From positions 137,261-201,260 of the forward strand of contig DLHP01000030.1 of NCBI GenBank assembly GCA_002483285.1: a DNA stretch of 64,000 bases. Direction: 5' to 3'. Positions within the stretch are counted from its first letter, which is position 1, and each line of letters starts with the position of its first letter. The stretch is from Flavobacterium sp. UBA7665 (GTDB taxonomy: Bacteria; Bacteroidota; Bacteroidia; Flavobacteriales; Flavobacteriaceae). Positions 1 through 9,000 of this stretch are shown in pieces. Position numbers and translations under genes: made by a program. Under the pieces are notes generated by a model. That model was not told the DNA's origin. It saw only the letters and a list, made by a program, of their open reading frames with translations, and searched no databases.

Positions 1-60
1 TTGAGTGCTCTTGGTATACAGTTAAAGGACGGCAAAGACGGGACGACTTTTAGTTTATAA
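1..60 (+). CDS. C-terminal end of an unidentified protein (partial)
   Basis: The frame open from the first base runs 19 codons to a TAA and would end in ...DGKDGTTFSL. It is too short to assign to a family. A different frame is open from about 26 to 175 and would read into the start of yidD, so a frameshifted or differently phased upstream gene is also possible. Only the presence of an open reading frame at the window edge is supported. Confidence 0.3.
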   Translation: MSALGIQLKDGKDGTTFSL

Positions 61-155
61 AATTGCCACACGCCCAAGCATCGATTTCAGCAAGGCAATT
101 CTGGACTTCCTGAATTACCGGATGGCTTTCCTTTTCAAACGTTCAACAGTTTCTG

Positions 156-413
156 ATGGTAAAAATCTTATCTAAAATAGTGCAGTTCCCTTTCCTGCTG
201 CTGATTCGGTTTTACCAGGCGGCAATTTCGCCGTTCACGCCATCGGTTTGCCGGTATGAGCCCACCTGTTCCTCCTACGCCTATGAAGCGATTAAAATAC
301 ACGGTATCGCATATGGCGGATTCCTGGCCGTGAAACGCATCCTAAGCTGTAATCCTTGGGGCGGCAGCGGCTATGATCCGGTTCCCGGAAAAAAGTGCAA
401 CCACAAACATTAA
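156..413 (+). CDS. yidD: YidD, membrane protein insertion efficiency factor
   Basis: Small peripheral inner-membrane protein (85 aa) thought to help YidC insert membrane proteins. The family is recognised from an N-terminal amphipathic/hydrophobic stretch (about residues 8-25), then the pattern SPF..SVCRYEPTCSSYA (about 25-43) with clustered cysteines, and the closing block CNPWGGSGYDPVP (about 66-78). Length is normal for the family. The ATG at 156 places the hydrophobic segment right after the first residues; no Shine-Dalgarno is seen, as is usual here. It lies 66 nt upstream of lgt on the same strand, so co-transcription is likely. The gap contains a T-run after a very short stem (about 428-449), too weak to call a terminator. 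In many bacteria yidD sits with rnpA/yidC; here it accompanies another membrane biogenesis gene. Confidence 0.9.
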   Translation: MVKILSKIVQFPFLLLIRFYQAAISPFTPSVCRYEPTCSSYAYEAIKIHGIAYGGFLAVKRILSCNPWGGSGYDPVPGKKCNHKH

Positions 414-479
414 CGAAACTATAAGAACGATTATCGGGCGTTTTTTTTTATTTTTACCGCAATCAATAAAACCCCATAA

Positions 480-1409
480 ATGACACCACCGTTATATCTT
501 GTTTGGAATCCTTCAGAAGGCATCGATTTAGGTTTTTTCGTAATCCGCTATTACAGCCTGATGTTTGTGATTGCTTTTGGTTTGGGCTGGTACATTATGA
601 AAAAGATATTTGAAAGAGAGAATGAGTCGCTTGAGAAACTCGATTCGCTCTTCATCTGGACGGTACTCGCTACCTTACTTGGCGCACGTTTGGGTCACGT
701 CTTCTTCTACGACTGGGAATATTATCGCAACAACCTCTCTGAAATACTGCTGCCGTTTCGCTTTAGCCCGCATTTTGAATTTACCGGATTCCAAGGACTC
801 GCAAGCCATGGCGCCGCGATTGCTATTATTGTCACGATGTACTACTTTAGTAAAAACGTAATGAAAAGACCCATGCTATGGGTTTTGGATCGTGTGGTGA
901 TTCCGGTGGCGAGTGGCGCAATTTTCGTGCGTATCGGGAATTTCTTCAACTCTGAAATCGTGGGTAAAGAAACCGATTTTGCCACAGGTGTGAAATTTGT
1001 TCGTGACCACTTCAAGCCACGCGACGCGATGATGCAGACCGGCCAACCCGATGCGAATAGTGCTTTTCACGCGATTACCAACGACCCAAAATATGCCTCG
1101 TTGTTGCAACAGGTTCCCGTAAAACATCCGGCGCAACTTTATGAAGCGGTTTGCTACGTATTGGTGTTTGCCATCTTGTTTTTCTTATACTGGAGAACGA
1201 GCGCGCGTGAGAAATTAGGTTATATTTTTGGCGTTTTCCTTGTTTTACTCTGGAGTGTGCGTTTTGTGGTAGAATACGTTAAAGAAAGCCAAGGCGGCAT
1301 TGAAGCGTATTTGGGCTTGTTTTCTACGGGACAATGGCTCAGTATCCCATTCATACTCATCGGGCTGTACTTCATTATCACTGCGGATAAACCGATAGAA
1401 GAGGTATAA
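480..1409 (+). CDS. lgt: Prolipoprotein diacylglyceryl transferase
   Basis: Transfers diacylglycerol from phosphatidylglycerol to the lipobox cysteine of prelipoproteins, the first step of lipoprotein maturation, in the inner membrane. The 309-aa product is polytopic. The Lgt signature is intact: R.GNFFNSE..G at about residues 157-168, GLASHG (about 108-113) carrying the essential histidine region, ARLGH near 65, and HPAQLYE (about 222-228). Several lipoproteins in this window (44745, 51014) would be its substrates. Start ATG at 480 follows an A/T-rich leader with a possible -7 element near 449-457. The gene is followed by a hairpin terminator at 1434. Identification is firm. Confidence 0.95.
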   Translation: MTPPLYLVWNPSEGIDLGFFVIRYYSLMFVIAFGLGWYIMKKIFERENESLEKLDSLFIWTVLATLLGARLGHVFFYDWEYYRNNLSEILLPFRFSPHFEFTGFQGLASHGAAIAIIVTMYYFSKNVMKRPMLWVLDRVVIPVASGAIFVRIGNFFNSEIVGKETDFATGVKFVRDHFKPRDAMMQTGQPDANSAFHAITNDPKYASLLQQVPVKHPAQLYEAVCYVLVFAILFFLYWRTSAREKLGYIFGVFLVLLWSVRFVVEYVKESQGGIEAYLGLFSTGQWLSIPFILIGLYFIITADKPIEEV

Positions 1410-1433
1410 CCAAACCCTTTCTTATAAAACACA

Positions 1434-1464
1434 GAAAGCCAAAGCACCGTTTTTGGCTTTTTTG
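1434..1464 (+). terminator. Rho-independent terminator after lgt
   Basis: Inverted repeat AAAGCCAAA / TTTTGGCTTT separated by a short loop and followed by a run of T (1458-1464), about 25 nt after the lgt stop. Confidence 0.75.
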
Positions 1465-1745
1465 TTGCAGCGAATCAGAATGAAATTGGCCGTGACAAAA
1501 CACTACTGGATACTTCAACGTTTAGTACACCAAAAGTTTCATCAGAGTTAAACCGGTGGCTGAATCATCGCACTAACAAGAACCGCGTATGTTTTAACCA
1601 TCGATTGCTACCAAACCAGTCTATGGTACAACCGAATCCCTATGCGATTGGAATCAGTATCAATCACGTTGAAAGTACTTTTGCTTGCCCGAAAAGCAAC
1701 GGCAACGCCAATTAGAATATTCGATCAATTACTCCTGTTCAATCA
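1465..1745. other. Intergenic stretch with no recognisable gene
   Basis: About 280 nt between the lgt terminator and the secDF terminator. Reading frames on both strands are short and lack family motifs or a convincing start. A 69-codon plus-strand frame (1642-1851) runs through the terminator and into the 3' end of secDF and is not credible. No repeat, promoter or structured RNA was recognised; it could be decayed coding sequence. Confidence 0.5.
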
Positions 1746-1780
1746 CAAAAAAAGCCCGAAGTATACCTTCGGGCTTTTTG
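1746..1780 (-). terminator. Terminator of secDF (bidirectional-looking)
   Basis: Strong hairpin: GCCCGAAG (1754-1761), 5-nt loop, CTTCGGGC (1767-1774), flanked by A-run on the left and T-run on the right, so it can act for either strand. It lies 20 nt beyond the secDF stop. Confidence 0.85.
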
Positions 1781-1798
1781 TTGTATCGGGAACAATAT

Positions 1799-4771
1799 TT
1801 AGTCCCTGTTGTGTTCTTCTTCGATTCTTTTGTGCTCTGATTCTGGGATAGTATCTACCAGCACTGGAGTCGCGATGAACAATGAAGAGTAAGTTCCTAC
1901 TACGATACCAATCAACATGGCGAAGATGAATCCACGGATGGACTCACCACCCCAGATAAACATGATCAACAACACCAAGATCATTGTGAGTGAGGTGTTG
2001 ATAGTTCTTGACATGGTAGAGTTGATAGACTGATTTACGATGTCGTTGAAATTTCCTTTGGCACCTCTTCCGCCAAGGTATTCACGAACCCTGTCAAATA
2101 CGATTACGGTATCGTTCATCGAGTAACCGATAACGGTCAGGATCGCCGCGATAAAGTGCTGGTCGATCTCCATACCGAAAGGCATGTATTTCCAAAGCAA
2201 CGAATAGATTCCGAGTACGAAGATAACGTCGTGAGCCACAGCTGCGATCGCACCCAAAGAGTATTGCCATTTGCGGAATGAAATCATCAGGTAAAGGAAA
2301 ACGATAGCCATCGCACCAAGAACCGCCCAGTAAGAGTTGGTTTTGATATCATCGGCCACGGTCGGCGACACTTTATAAGCATTGAGGATTCCGATTTGCT
2401 TACCATCATAAATGTTTACGAAATTGTCGTAACCCATATCCTTTGTGTAATGCTTTTTAAGCGCGTCGTAAAGCAACTGGTTGGTTTCCTTGTCTACGTT
2501 TTCGCTGTGGTCATCTACTTTGTATTTGGTGGTGATTTTGAGCTGACTGTCGGCTCCGAAGATTTTAACCTCGGCACTACCATATACTTTCTCGAGCTCT
2601 TCACGTACTACATCTGGGCTTACTACTTTATCAAAACGCACCTGGAAAGTACGTCCACCTTTAAAGTCAACACCGTAGTTTAATCCGTGTGTGGCCAAAG
2701 AGATCACACTCACAATCGTTACGATAATCGAGAATGCATACGTGTATTTCTTAACTTTAAGGAAGTCAAAGTGGAAATTCGTAAAGAAGTTTTTAGAGAA
2801 GTTCGTTACAAAAGTCAAGTTTGCGCCTTTGCGTACGCTCCAGTCCAAAAGGATTCTGGTGATGAAAATCGAAGTAAACAACGAAGTTGCGATACCGATC
2901 AACAATGTCAAAGCAAATCCCTGGATTGGTCCTGTTCCGAAGATGAACAACACCGCTCCGGTTAAGATGTGCGTCACGTTCGCATCAACGATAGAACGCA
3001 TCGCTCCTTTCCAACCGAATGACGCCTTGATGGCTTCCTCGATTGATTTACCGAGTCGCAGTTCTTCCTTGGCGCGTTCATAGATGATGATGTTCGCATC
3101 GACCGCAGTACCCATTGTAAGTACGATACCGGCGATACCTGGTAAAGTCAATACGAAACCGAAGCTTGCCATGACTCCAAAAATGAACAATAAGTTCACG
3201 AGTACCGCAATGTTGGCGTACCAACCCGCTTTACCATAATAGATGAGCATCCACAAGGCTACGATCAAAAGACCGATAAGTGCCGAAGTGGTTCCGTTGT
3301 CAATCGCTTCCTGGCCCAAAGATGGCCCAACTACTTCTGATTGTACAATCTCTGCAGCAGCAGGCAATTTACCCGCACGCAATACGTTGGCTAAATCTTT
3401 GGTTTCAGTAACATCAAAAACACCTGAAATTTCAGAACGTCCACCAGAAATTGGTCCGCTGGTAACACCAGGAGCCGAATACACGATGTCGTCCAATACA
3501 ATAGCAATGTTGCTCTTTTGGCTAAAAGCTCTTCCTGTTAATTCTTCCCAAGCTTTGGCACCTTGACCGTTCATCTGCATGGTTACCGACGGCTTGCCCA
3601 ATTGGTCAAACGAATCTTTAGCGTCTGTTACCACACCTCCGCTCATCGCAGCCTGGTTGTCACGGTTGCCTTTTAAGGCGTACAACTCAACGGTTTCTGT
3701 TTGCTTCTTGGTTTTCTCGTCTATGTTCGATGTTGGTTTTCCCCAAACGAATTTGGCGAATTTCTGGTCACCAGGTAATAAGTTCCTGATATCGGCTCTT
3801 TTGAAATAACCGTTGATGGTAGCGGTATCTTTAGTGTTTACAATCCCAAGGATTGGTCCGCCGCCTTGCGCTACAAATTTATCCAACAATGGATTATTGC
3901 CTTTTTTGGCAGCCGTACTGTCAGCATCTTTATCGGTCAATAACGCGCTGATAGAATCGGCAGGTTTCGCTGCAGCAGCTACTTCTGTTTTCTCTGTCGC
4001 TTTAAGTGCGTTGTTGGCAGCCATTAAGAAGTTGCCAACCTCGTCAATTTTATAGGTTTCCCAAAACTCGAGTTGGGCAGTACTTTGCAAAAGGTTTTTG
4101 ATACGGTCTACATCCTTGGCGCCCGGAAGCTCTACAAGAATCCTTCCCGATTGTCCTAATTTTTGGATGTTGGGTTGTGTAACGCCAAATTTGTCGATAC
4201 GTTTTCTGAGTACTTCAAAAGCAGATTCAATAGATTCACCAACTTTTTTGCGGATGACTTTTTGCGTTTCGGCATCGGTCATCTTGAAGTTGATCTCGTC
4301 GCCTAAAGTTTTGTTGGCGAAAATATCAGGCGACGCAAGTTTGGTCGTTCCGTTAGAAGCCTTTTCGAATTCCTTGAAGAATACGTCGAGGTAGTCTTCG
4401 TTACCTTGTCTATTTTTAGTAGCGTTCGCAAGCGCTTGGTTGAACACCGGGTTTTTAGAATTGTTGGCCAATCCTTTCACGATGTCTTTTACAGAAACCT
4501 GGAGTTGAACGTTGATTCCGCCTTCAAGGTCAAGACCTTTATTGATTTTCTTGTCTTTGACTTCATTATAGGTGAAATCGGTAAATCCAAGATTGAATAC
4601 TTTTTCTTTTCCAATCGAATCTAAATACTTTACTTCTTTTTCTGAATTTCCTTTCGCAAAGGCCTTGGCATCACTTTCAATATTGTGTGCCACGAAAGTG
4701 AAAGAAAGTTGGTAAATGCTTACCAATGCAAATAAAATTGCAAAAAATTTAACTAGTCCTCTATTCTGCAT
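1799..4771 (-). CDS. secDF: Fused protein translocase subunit SecDF
   Basis: RND-type accessory subunit of the Sec translocon that uses proton motive force to help pull proteins across the inner membrane. The 990-aa product joins SecD (about 1-640) and SecF (about 660-990), the usual arrangement in Bacteroidota. Residues 8-28 form the first membrane segment. The large periplasmic P1 region follows, with DLEGGINVQLQVSV near 80 and an Ala/Lys-rich insertion near 255-295. SecD blocks TMGTAVDANIIIYERAKEE (about 555-575) and the SecF counterpart GYSMNDTVIVFDRVRE (about 875-890) carry the conserved membrane aspartates used for proton coupling. The gene is monocistronic: its own promoter lies at 4895-4926 and a terminator at 1746-1780. 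The leader is about 115 nt and A/T-rich, with no clear regulatory structure. Confidence 0.95.
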   Translation of the reverse strand: MQNRGLVKFFAILFALVSIYQLSFTFVAHNIESDAKAFAKGNSEKEVKYLDSIGKEKVFNLGFTDFTYNEVKDKKINKGLDLEGGINVQLQVSVKDIVKGLANNSKNPVFNQALANATKNRQGNEDYLDVFFKEFEKASNGTTKLASPDIFANKTLGDEINFKMTDAETQKVIRKKVGESIESAFEVLRKRIDKFGVTQPNIQKLGQSGRILVELPGAKDVDRIKNLLQSTAQLEFWETYKIDEVGNFLMAANNALKATEKTEVAAAAKPADSISALLTDKDADSTAAKKGNNPLLDKFVAQGGGPILGIVNTKDTATINGYFKRADIRNLLPGDQKFAKFVWGKPTSNIDEKTKKQTETVELYALKGNRDNQAAMSGGVVTDAKDSFDQLGKPSVTMQMNGQGAKAWEELTGRAFSQKSNIAIVLDDIVYSAPGVTSGPISGGRSEISGVFDVTETKDLANVLRAGKLPAAAEIVQSEVVGPSLGQEAIDNGTTSALIGLLIVALWMLIYYGKAGWYANIAVLVNLLFIFGVMASFGFVLTLPGIAGIVLTMGTAVDANIIIYERAKEELRLGKSIEEAIKASFGWKGAMRSIVDANVTHILTGAVLFIFGTGPIQGFALTLLIGIATSLFTSIFITRILLDWSVRKGANLTFVTNFSKNFFTNFHFDFLKVKKYTYAFSIIVTIVSVISLATHGLNYGVDFKGGRTFQVRFDKVVSPDVVREELEKVYGSAEVKIFGADSQLKITTKYKVDDHSENVDKETNQLLYDALKKHYTKDMGYDNFVNIYDGKQIGILNAYKVSPTVADDIKTNSYWAVLGAMAIVFLYLMISFRKWQYSLGAIAAVAHDVIFVLGIYSLLWKYMPFGMEIDQHFIAAILTVIGYSMNDTVIVFDRVREYLGGRGAKGNFNDIVNQSINSTMSRTINTSLTMILVLLIMFIWGGESIRGFIFAMLIGIVVGTYSSLFIATPVLVDTIPESEHKRIEEEHNRD

Positions 4772-4894
4772 TATTACTATTGATTAATTAATTTTTGTTT
4801 GTAATTCTTTAGATAAACGTTAAAAACGTGTCGATTTTTGAGCTTTAAAAACAAAACGCGTCAATTTAATGACAACGTATTTTTTTAAACCGAG

Positions 4895-4926
4895 CAAATA
4901 TATAATTTACGCGCAGACTAACCAAT
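4895..4926 (-). promoter_or_regulatory. Sigma-A promoter of secDF
   Basis: On the minus strand ATTG (4923-4926) is followed after 20 nt by TATATTTG (4895-4902), an exact match to the Bacteroidota -7 consensus TAnnTTTG with correct spacing to a -33 element. Confidence 0.7.
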
Positions 4927-4945
4927 TTATTTGTCGATTAATCTC

Positions 4946-4972
4946 AAAAAAAAGACTGCTATTTGCAGCCTT
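4946..4972 (-). terminator. Terminator after mdh
   Basis: Reading the minus strand: AAGGCTGC, 5-nt loop, GCAGTCTT (one G-U pair), then a T-run. It lies just past the mdh stop at 4995 and overlaps the upstream flank of the secDF promoter. Confidence 0.75.
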
Positions 4973-4994
4973 CTTATATTAAGGTATGAAAAAC

Positions 4995-5930
4995 TTATGC
5001 CAGTACCGATTTGAGGTCGGCATTCATATTCCTAACCGCATCGGCACTTTTAGCAAACGCTGCTTTTTCGGCCTCGTTGAGTTTTATGTCTACGATTTGC
5101 TCGATTCCGTTTTTACCGATGATGCAAGGTACGCCAATACAGATATCGTTCTGCCCATACTCACCTTCAAGCATTACAGAACACGCAATCATTTTCTTTT
5201 GGTCGTTGAGGATGCTGTCTACCAGATAAGCCACAGAAGCACCAGGTGCGTACCAAGCCGAAGTTCCGAGCAATCCCGTTAAAGTCGCACCGCCCACCAT
5301 AGTGTCTGCTGCTACTTTATCGAGTTGCTCTTGCGATAGGAATTCAGAAACCGGGATACCGTTGTACGAAGCCAATCGCGTGAGCGGAATCATCGTAGTG
5401 TCGCCGTGCCCACCGATTACCATCGCCGATATATCGTTAGACGGTTTGTCGAGTGCCTTTGATAAATAATATTTGAAACGCGAGCTGTCTAGTGCACCAC
5501 CCATTCCGATGATGCGGTTTTTAGGCAAGCCGGTTGCTTTAAGGGCCAGATAAGTCATGGTGTCCATTGGGTTCGAAACCACAACTACAATAGTGTTTGG
5601 CGAGTGTGCAAGTACGTTCTCTACCACCGATTTTACAATTCCGGCGTTGATTCCAATCAATTCCTCACGGGTCATCCCCGGTTTGCGTGGAATCCCAGAA
5701 GTAATCACCACCACATCGCTGTTGGCTGTTTTTGAGTAATCGTTAGTAATTCCGGTCACTCGGGTATTGAAACCGGTATTGGTAGCACATTGCATGATAT
5801 CCATCGCCTTACCTTCGGCAAAACCTTCCTTGATATCCAAAACGACTACTTCACTTGCGATTCCTCTGTACGAAATCACGTCAGCACAGGTTGCTCCTAC
5901 GTTCCCTGCTCCTACTATTGTAACTTTCAT
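4995..5930 (-). CDS. mdh: Malate dehydrogenase (LDH-like type)
   Basis: NAD-dependent oxidation of malate to oxaloacetate in the TCA cycle, cytoplasmic. The 311-aa protein begins with the Rossmann motif GAGNVG (7-12) and has an acidic residue (D32) at the end of beta-2, indicating NAD rather than NADP. Substrate and catalytic residues are visible: arginine pair R82 and R88 in IPRKPGMTRE, N120 in SNPMD, R151, and the catalytic H175 in GGHGDT. The IPRKPGM loop is typical of malate rather than lactate specificity. Single-gene transcription unit with promoter at 5958-5990 and terminator at 4946-4972. Confidence 0.95.
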   Translation of the reverse strand: MKVTIVGAGNVGATCADVISYRGIASEVVVLDIKEGFAEGKAMDIMQCATNTGFNTRVTGITNDYSKTANSDVVVITSGIPRKPGMTREELIGINAGIVKSVVENVLAHSPNTIVVVVSNPMDTMTYLALKATGLPKNRIIGMGGALDSSRFKYYLSKALDKPSNDISAMVIGGHGDTTMIPLTRLASYNGIPVSEFLSQEQLDKVAADTMVGGATLTGLLGTSAWYAPGASVAYLVDSILNDQKKMIACSVMLEGEYGQNDICIGVPCIIGKNGIEQIVDIKLNEAEKAAFAKSADAVRNMNADLKSVLA

Positions 5931-5957
5931 GGTCTATATTTTATAAATTATTTTTTG

Positions 5958-5990
5958 CAAATTTATTATTTAAATGATTTTAACGGCAAT
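5958..5990 (-). promoter_or_regulatory. Sigma-A promoter of mdh
   Basis: Minus strand ATTG (5987-5990), 21 nt, TAAATTTG (5958-5965); exact -7 consensus, start codon about 28 nt downstream. Confidence 0.7.
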
Positions 5991-6034
5991 AAATCCAGTA
6001 TTAATTTACGCACTAAAAACCATTTCTTTGCCTT

Positions 6035-9000
6035 TTACGGTCTGACCGTGAAAACAGTATTCTGAGCGTTGTTGAAAAAGTAAGTGGAGTCAGAATTATC
6101 AACTACGCCGTCGCCATTCAAATCGGTAGCAAGGTAGCCAAAATTGGCATTCTCGATATCAGTAAACAAATTGCCCGAGTCTGAATTATTGATTACGTCA
6201 TCCTGATTCAAATCGCCCGAATAGAGACTCCAAACGCCGTTTTCTACCTCAACCATATTATTACCAAAAGCTTTCGCTGCCGCAGTTGTAAAATCATAAG
6301 TTGGCGTTGTCAAGGCAATTGCAACAGGGCCCGCACTCCAGGTCTGCAATATGTTCTTGTGCTTAATTACGACATAGTAAGAGCGATTGACCACATTCTG
6401 GAACGTGGCACTCGCCATTCCGTTGGTCTGTAACATCGCGGTACTACTTGCAACCAATTCAAATGTGGCGGGGTCGCGCAGTTCGATGGTAATAAAATCG
6501 ACATCGGTTGCACTTGATCCGATGCCTTGGTTGGCCCTGACATTGCGCATCGTATGGGTGTCGGTGTCGTAGTAGCCCTGGATGTTGAGTTTAAGATTAA
6601 CCTCCGACATACAATCGGATACGGTATAAGTCACGGCATCACTTTTAGTACAATTTCCTACTGCTGCCGTGGCCGTTACTACAGCATTTGGGTAAAGTGG
6701 CCTGGCGTACACGGTGGTGGGATAATTGCCCGGCGCAACATAAGGCACCTGCGCTTGGGAATCGGTAAACAGGCCGGCGTTAGAAGCAGACCAAACGATG
6801 GCATTGGGAATGGTGTACGTAATCGCAATAGAACAATCCACTAAAGTACCCAAATCATTCACGCCGTCATCATAAACAAAAACGGTCCAGTTGCCGTTTG
6901 CCACGGTAAACAAATCCGAAAATACCGAGGTCAGGTTGGTACCGAAACTTCCCTTCAAGCCCGAGGCCGAAGTAGCGTTGGCCCTGAACGTACCTGTAAT
7001 AGGCGTAGCAGTCGTAGCAAGTATACTGGCAGTATTGTCGGAAGTGATGATTGTGTTGCTGTAGGCGCCAACTGCATTGGGACCTTGGTCGGCGACCAGC
7101 GCAATGTATTTGCCGTTGGGTGCCTTTAGGACCACCTCTACGTCTTTTAGCCATTCATGGCTGATATTGAACCCTACATTGATCCTGGTGATTACGGCGC
7201 TGGTAGGCAAACCCGAAACTACCAGAGCTTTTGATACACCAACTGCCGAATTATCCGGTAATGCAAGATTCAACAACCCCGAATTTACGGTAGCAACATT
7301 TCCGGCAATCGTCCCGCCGGTCGCCGTGATGGTCTTGACGAGCCCGCAGTTTATATTTTCATTGCTATTTAAAATGTTGACATCGGTTGGGGCACCAATC
7401 ACCGTGAGATAATTGGCAGTACTTTCAGAAAACGGCAAACCGTATTTCTCAACATTGATGGTAACGGTGTAATTACCCGTTGCAAAAGTAGAGGTATTAA
7501 TAGCATTGCCGCTGAAATTATAGGTATTGGTGCCGTTACTTACCGTCCAGTTGATGGCATCCACGGCAGTTCCCGTATAGGTTAACTGCGCCGAGACATT
7601 CTGGCAAACAATCGGTTCGCCGGTAAAAGAGATGATTGGCTTGGGTGGATGGATTGTGACGATATAGTCTTCGACTTCTCCCAAAGTAGTGCCACACGCC
7701 TCTTCATAATCTCCCCAATAACCCAAACGAACCCGCATCCTGACATTCCCAACGTACGCATTCGCCGGAACGGTAAAAGTGCCCGCTCCTGTACCTTCTG
7801 TATCATAATCCAGGACAACCCTTTCAGACAATTCAAAAGTGGTGTTGTTGTTGTAATCAATCCAGACGACAAAATCATTTGATCCCCAACTTTGGTTAAA
7901 GGTGCCTGTAGCCGTGTAAGATGATCCCTTGTGCATCACTATCGGATTAGCGGTATAGTTGGTGTACGCACCATAAGTCGTAGGGCTGTTGTTGAGATTG
8001 GCACAAGAAAAACCCGTCATCCATAAACCGCCGCTGTTGTTCTCGCCACTTGCTGTGCAAAATTCGGCAGTTTTTATTTCATACATGAATTTGTAGGTCT
8101 CTGAGCTATCGGCATTAGAACCTGTGGCCGATACTTTAAAAAAGACTTTTGTTCCCACCGGGAAATCAGGAAGCGGCGTCACTGATTTCCAGGTCGTACC
8201 CGAAACCAGGCTCATTGGGATTACATTACTGCCATTGAACTGGGGGGTATTGACGGCCCAACTCACATAAACACTGGTCAACGTTCCGGCATACTGGATC
8301 TCTGAGGTCACAAATTGCGCCCAACCTGCCTTAGGCCCCGAAAATGTAGGAGGATCGGTAATCTCGGTTTTTACAATGGCCGGATAGGTATTTCTATTCG
8401 CGAGCGAATACTCCCACAAGCCACGCCCCCAGGTTGCCGCCTTAATCGTGTTTGAACCGTAGTTGATTTCTAAATCCTCCACGGCAACATTGGGCAGATT
8501 CGGATTGTACAACGTCCAGGTTGTTGCGTTCATCGCTTTTTTGTAAATCCCCACTGCAGCTCCGGCATAAATCGTGGCATCGCTGGTGTGGTCTACCGCT
8601 ACACAATAGATCGGCATGTTTCCCAAATTAAACGTGATATTTTGCCAGCTGAGTCCAGCATTGTGGGTCATATAGATTTTCTGACCATTGTTTTGGTAGG
8701 TGTCGTAGGTAACAATAATGGTGTTGTCGTCTTTGGGATCGAAAGCCACATCGGTAATGGTATTGGTCGGCAGGCCGTTCTTGATATTGGAGAAAGTCAA
8801 TCCTCCATCACTCGAAATTTCTATTGCACTACCACTTGTAACGACCATAATATTGCTATTGTTCTCTGCAATAGCAGCCGTTTCAATAACACTGCCCAAG
8901 GTGACAGGCGTACCAAGGTCAATCCAGGTGGTGCCAAAATCAGGGCTTTTGTGTACTTTGAGTCCAAAAGAATAAATGGTCATCTGGTTGTTGGGGTCGA

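Noticed and set aside
1642..1851. 69-codon plus-strand frame between lgt and secDF
   Set aside because: It runs through a strong terminator hairpin and into the antisense of secDF; no motifs or promoter.
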